Of a stretch of 64,000 bases of DNA, positions 59,698-64,000 are shown piece by piece (positions within the stretch are counted from its first letter, which is position 1; each line of letters begins with the position of its first letter). The notes under the pieces were generated by a model. It was not told the DNA's origin, did not search any database, and was given only the letters and a program-made list of their open reading frames with translations. The translations under genes were made by a program, and so were the position numbers. Source of the DNA: Prinia subflava (taxonomy: Eukaryota; Chordata; Aves; Passeriformes; Cisticolidae); contig NC_086283.1 in assembly GCF_021018805.1 (NCBI RefSeq), positions 62,388,182 through 62,452,181 on the forward strand. The letters run 5' to 3'.

Positions 59698-61602
59698 GGA
59701 AAGGAAGGGGTAGGAGGGAAGGCTGGGAGATTTATGCCTACAGTGCACAACAGCCACACCACAATAACTTCACAAGGTTTGCTGCTTTACCATTCCTTCA
59801 AACCTGGGCTTCATCCAGAAACTCATCAATCTAACCATGTTATTACTATATTTGAAATTTGAAGTAAATGCTAGTATGAGAGTAAAACTGCTGTAAAATG
59901 ATGAGTCCATGTAGAGGCTTCCCCTGTATTCCATGAGAATCTTAACACGAAGGGGGTGGCCAAGCATGATTTTCAAGTTGAACAAGTTTGTATCTACAAT
60001 GATACAGATTGTCAGCTGTCAGCATAGAATAATGAGTCCTGAAATGGAACAAAAATCATTATCTGACTACAGAAAATTTGTACTTAGGAGCTGCAATATA
60101 GCCCTTCGTTTTAACTGAGTTTCAACCAGGTGAGAGCTAAATCAATACCTCAACACTGCATTGTAGCTGGCAGTGTGCACACACCAAATGGCTTACAAAC
60201 AATAATCTTATCTCCAACAAGATGTTCAGCACTCATTAACCGAAGACTTCCTGGGAGCTGGACAACCCTCATTGTTTCGTTTTTTCCCTTCTGTTCAATG
60301 TGAGGTCACTTCCTAAGTTTGGACTCTATCCCTGCCAATATAAGCCATGAAATCATAAGGTTTTTTTAAAACTTTGAAAATCTTATTACTCTGCCTACTC
60401 TGTGGATTTAAATAATATAAAAGGAGAAAATGTAAAATTAAATTACTTTTTTTAGACATATCATACATTCTCTGCATCAGTGTTTTGGTTTTTAAGGACA
60501 GCTCTTTGAAACAGAAGCTCTCTGTCTCCCTGTGTAAGGAAAATGTTTAGCATTGTCTGATCCTTTTAGCTGCCAAATGCATTAGATTTCTTGTTGTCTT
60601 TCCAGGTTGGTAACATGCATGTAAGGTGGTTTTATCAGTCCAAGAATAATACTTTCTCTCTCTTACTCATTTTGATTAGATTGCACCATTCTTCCCCATT
60701 AGACTGTAATTGCTCTCTAATTATTTTAACTACAGCTGGGACAATAAGTCTTGATGGATCAGCACCATAAAAGGAGCACTGAGGATTCAAAAATCACCCT
60801 CTCACTTGATTTTTATTACTTCTCACCTCTTCCTGCTCTAAGTACCACAAAAGGTCACAGTAGCAGAAGGAAAAGGAAAGATTAAATAATTTGATTCAGG
60901 ATGATCACCTAGATACCTCTCTAGTAATATATCCTCTCCAGAAAAATAACACTTGCTAGATACATCCTTGGGGAGGTGACAGGGGAAATAAATTTTGTGC
61001 TTGCATATGCATCATGAGCATTTCACTTACAAAAGCATGTATCCAAACTAAGGATAGAAAATAGGAAAACATATTACAAGGCCTTCACGAGGTCAGTTTC
61101 AGTTTTCTCTGCTAGTATTTTTCCATCTGTAAGCATTTGTAAGATTTCCTAACTCATCTCTAGTTCTGTTTGTTAGAAAAAAAAACTCTTTTAACCTTAA
61201 TCCTTTTACACACAAGGTGTATAGTGTTGCAGGACATGTCCCAGACAGGTAACACTTCACAAGATATTTATTTCCACTCAGAAAAAAAGGTTTTTCTTTA
61301 TGTGGCCTAGTTCAGAATCCCCACCTGTTGGGTGAGTTTCCTGAGAATCAGTTACCTTAGCCATCCATTTCACAAGAAACATGTTTTTTCCATGACTGGC
61401 AAATAGATTGCATTGAAAAAAAAACCTGTTAGAAATCAGCAATGTTTTTTTCCAAGGTCTGCAAGCTAAAATTAATTCCAAAAAACTGACTATCGACTTT
61501 GTCAGCTATTTTCCAATTTTGACTAAAAATCTAGGCATTTCCCACCACTTCTTTAGTTTTATCTATTTTATTACCACATTTCAGCCTTTTCAGAGAACTG
61601 TC
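59698..61602. other. Gene-free stretch with possible conserved blocks
   Basis: No gene supported. 60130-60290 and 60690-60860 have low simple-sequence content and TAATTA/ATTA motifs, as conserved non-coding DNA often does. This is untested. Confidence 0.5.
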
Positions 61603-62660
61603 TGTACTGGGCAGGCATGGAAAGGTCTTGGTAGCAGGAGGGTTACAGAGGTGCCTTGTGTGAGAAACTGCTGGAAGCCCCAGCACAGGCCTATTGGTAA
61701 GCAAGGCCAAGTCCCTATCACAAAATGAGATAACATATTGAAGAAGGGAGAAAAAGCTACTGACCAACAACAACTGCTGTCAGAGAAGAGAGGAGTGAGA
61801 ATAAGAGAGGAGAACAGCCCTGCAGACACCAAGGCCACTGAAGAAGGAGCAGCAGGAGGTGCTCCAGACACTGGAGCAGAGATTCCCCTGCAGCCCCTGT
61901 GCAGACCGTGGTGAGGCAGCTGTGCCCCTGCAGCCCACAGAGGTTCTCAGAAGGATTCCCAGGTTAGACCAGGTGGATGTCTAAAGCAGACTGTGACCCA
62001 TGGGAAGCCAATACCAGAGCAGGCTTCTGACAGGACCTGTGGGCCCATGGAGAGAAGAGCCTACACTGGAGCAGGTTTGCAGCCTGGACTTGTGACCCCA
62101 CCAGGAACTTGTGCAGGCTGCTCCTGAATGAGTGCACCATGGGAGGGCCCCATGCAGGAGCAGTTAATGAAGAACTCCAGCCCATGGAAAGGACCAGCAC
62201 TGGAGCAGTTTGGGAAGGACTGCTGCGGAAAGACTCTACAGGGGACAGGGGAGGAGTGTGATGAGTCATTCCACAGAGGAGATAGGAGTGTCAGAGACAA
62301 CATATGATGAAGTCACTGCAGACCCAAATCCTTGTCATTCTGTGCCATACATAGAGACAATCATGAGTAAAGCTGAGCCCAGGAAGAAGGATAGGGGTGG
62401 ATGGAGGGGGGAGAGGTATGGTGTTTTTCAGATTTGGTTTTATTTCTCATTGTCCCACTCTGATTTGATAGGGAATAAATTAAACTAATTTCCCCAAGTC
62501 AAGTCTGTTGTGCCCATGACTGCAACTGGTGAGCAGTCTCTGCCTGTCCATATCCCAACCCATTAGCCTTTGGTTTATTTTCTCTCCCCTGTTCAGCTGA
62601 GGAGCACAGTGAGAGCAGCTTTGCTGGGCACTGGTGTCCAGCCAGGATCAACCCACCACA
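61603..62660 (+). mobile_element. Solo ERV LTR, family B, copy 2
   Basis: About 1,058 bp from TGTACTGGGCAGGCATGG to CAACCCACCACA. It shares the order of copy 1 at 17.9 kb: 'gtgtgagaaactgctggaag', 'gagattcccctgcagcc', ~50-bp quasi-repeats with CTGGAGCAG cores (for example 62016-62022, 62066-62074, 62199-62208), then an A/T-richer R-U5 part with AATAAA (62474-62479), 'tattttctctcccctgttca' and 'gccaggatcaacccacca'. No primer-binding site follows it, and the 921 bp before the next LTR are AT-rich without viral genes. A target-site duplication is not evident. Confidence 0.9.
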
Positions 62661-63581
62661 CCAACCTTAACAAACTGGGACCAGACACTCATAAGCTTTT
62701 TAACTGTGTACAGCAGCTAACAGAAACACTGCTGTACACAGTGAAAAAGTGCTTCTCTTTCATTTTCATGAAGTAATAATTTGTATTCATGTTATATGTG
62801 TTTTATTTTCTTCATAACAAGCACAAACAGGCCCTCTGATATGAATTTTATGGTGCGTCCTTTCTTCTCTTCTACCCACCTTTCAGGTTTTAAAATTCTG
62901 TTTGTGCAGAATAATTGTCTTATGAGTGCCCCAATTTCTCCCCTTTTTTCCCACCTCATTCATTAAATGCAGTGCAATACCTGTGCTTGAAATGAATTCC
63001 TAATTTAATGAGTCTCCTTTAAAATACCTGCACATCAGGAACACATATTTGAACGAAGCTGTCAGGTAACCTTGCAATCTGAATGTCTTAGTAGTAGATT
63101 TCTTGTAAGTGATTTGCTTTTGAATGTAATATGTTTACAACTCATTATTTAATTACTTGAATAACTCTTTCATTTATGACTAATTTCAGGCAAAATATTA
63201 ATTTTTGGCATAACTCCACAGGTATCAGTGATGGATTGGCCTAGAGAGGTTTTAATAATCCTATTCGTCTTTACTTCCTTGGTAAAATGGAAGATGATGT
63301 TCAGAAAGCTCTAGTAAAATAAGCTTAAACATGATAATGCAATTGCAATTACTTCAGACATCTTTTCTTCTGTGCTGCTATCACAAAAAGGACAACTGTG
63401 CAAGAGTAATGGATGTCAGTAGAAAAGGTCTCTCTAATTGCTGTTCCTTTGTTGTGGTGCAGACGTGCCTTTAAATAGCTACTGAGCTGAGCCTGCTGTG
63501 GAATTCCACCTGCTAATTCATCAGATCTTCTGTCTTGGAAAGACGCAATTACTGCACTCGCCAGCTTTCTGCTTACACTGC
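62661..63581. other. Spacer between two family B LTRs
   Basis: 921 bp of AT-rich sequence. The first bases ('ccaaccttaac') do not look like a tRNA primer-binding site, and the last ('tttctgcttacactgc') are not a polypurine tract, so this does not look like a proviral interior. 63440-63580 holds TAATT motifs and may be conserved DNA. Confidence 0.6.
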
Positions 63582-64000
63582 TTTACTGGGTTTGCATGGC
63601 AAGATTTGAGTGGTGGGGTGCACTATCCGAGTGGGGTGCAAGCTTCTTTGAGAAGATGCTAGAAGCTTCTTTTGTGTCTAATGGAGCCATTACTAGATGG
63701 CTCCTAGACAGACCTGCTGTTGGCTGTAATTGAGCCCATCAATGATAATGGTATCACCGCTGGGATAATCTATTACAGAACAGGGGAAAAAATACCCAGC
63801 AACTTCATCCAGAAGAAGAGTGAGAACATGTGAGCAGATATCAGAGCAGTGAAGGAGGAGGGGGAAAAGGTTTCACAGGCACCAGAGCTGAGATTCCCCT
63901 GAAGCTCCTGGTGCAGACCACGGTGAGCCAGTCTGTGCCCCTGTAGCCCATGCAAACCCCAGGAAGTGCAGACTTCCACATGCAGCCCATGGAGGATTCC
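63582..64000 (+). mobile_element. ERV LTR, family B, copy 3 (cut by window end)
   Basis: Begins TTTACTGGGTTTGCATGGC, with a T in place of the second-position G expected of the TG terminus. It continues 'gagaagatgctagaagcttc', 'gctgagattcccctgaagct' and 'gcagcccatggagg', matching the first ~420 bp of copies 1 and 2. The rest lies beyond the window, so solo LTR and 5' LTR of a longer provirus cannot be told apart. Confidence 0.88.

Noticed and set aside
59278..59757. 159-codon minus-strand frame, the longest in the window
   Set aside because: It includes the poly-A run read as a poly-Phe stretch, and the rest has no recognisable domain.
62661..63581. Possible interior of a short provirus between two LTRs
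   Set aside because: No tRNA primer-binding site follows the first LTR, no polypurine tract precedes the second, and no gag/pol-like frame is present.
1..64000. CRISPR arrays, operons, bacterial promoters or phage genes
   Set aside because: The repeats are avian CR1 and ERV LTRs, coding density is nil, and no regularly spaced direct repeats with unique spacers are present.
1..64000. tRNA, rRNA or snRNA genes
   Set aside because: No cloverleaf with A/B boxes and no conserved rRNA or snRNA words were recognised by eye. A tRNAscan-SE or Infernal run would settle it.

Overview
The window reads as nuclear DNA of a bird, most likely a songbird. It is AT-rich and CpG-poor, and I could not support any protein-coding gene, rRNA or tRNA on either strand. 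The recognisable repeats are avian: CR1 LINE fragments with the typical 3' end (a 'ccttccaactc' motif followed by 'atgattctatga'-like octamers), and solo LTRs of endogenous retroviruses whose sequence I recognise as common in passerine genomes. There are no Alu, B1 or L1 copies. Family assignments are from memory of consensus sequences, not from a database search. Open frames of 60-160 codons are scattered on both strands. They are chance frames, low-complexity artefacts (G/T tracts, poly-T, a 7-bp satellite) or decayed CR1 reverse-transcriptase frames.

Layout. 1-6.3 kb is unique AT-rich DNA with an oddly regular set of three TAATTA cores near 5.9-6.0 kb. 6.3-6.7 kb is an old CR1. 8.7-11 kb holds a G/T-rich tract and a (TG)n microsatellite. 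12.7-13.0 kb is a short LTR with TATA box and poly(A) signal. 14-16.3 kb holds a CR1 tail, a GC-richer unexplained patch with a strong hairpin, and a 49-nt poly-T run. 16.7-18.9 kb holds a CR1 and a ~1 kb LTR. 23.3-24.1 kb is another LTR. 28.0-29.3 kb is a nested repeat, with a solo LTR inserted in a reverse-strand CR1. 29.5-29.7 kb is a compound satellite. 34.1-34.5 kb is a reverse CR1, and 39.2-40.1 kb holds two forward CR1 tails. 44.1-44.6 kb is an LTR of apparently mosaic ancestry. 46.0 kb is a very old L2-like reverse-transcriptase remnant. 51.0-51.3 kb is an exon-like open frame. 53.9-54.4 kb is a CR1 with a readable ORF2 C-terminus. 56.4-56.6 kb is a 210-bp G/T tract, 59.6 kb a 54-nt poly-A run, and 61.6-64.0 kb two more ~1 kb LTRs in the same orientation, the last cut by the window edge.

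The most likely context is a gene desert or a very large intron. Any function here would be regulatory, carried by conserved non-coding elements that cannot be proven without cross-species alignment. No operon-like or multi-gene system is present. The items most worth a second look are the 40-bp-spaced TAATTA trio, the hairpin patch at 15.2-15.5 kb, the mosaic LTR at 44.1 kb, the L2-like relic at 46.0 kb, the exon-like frame at 51.0 kb, and the G/T-asymmetric tracts and long A/T homopolymers.
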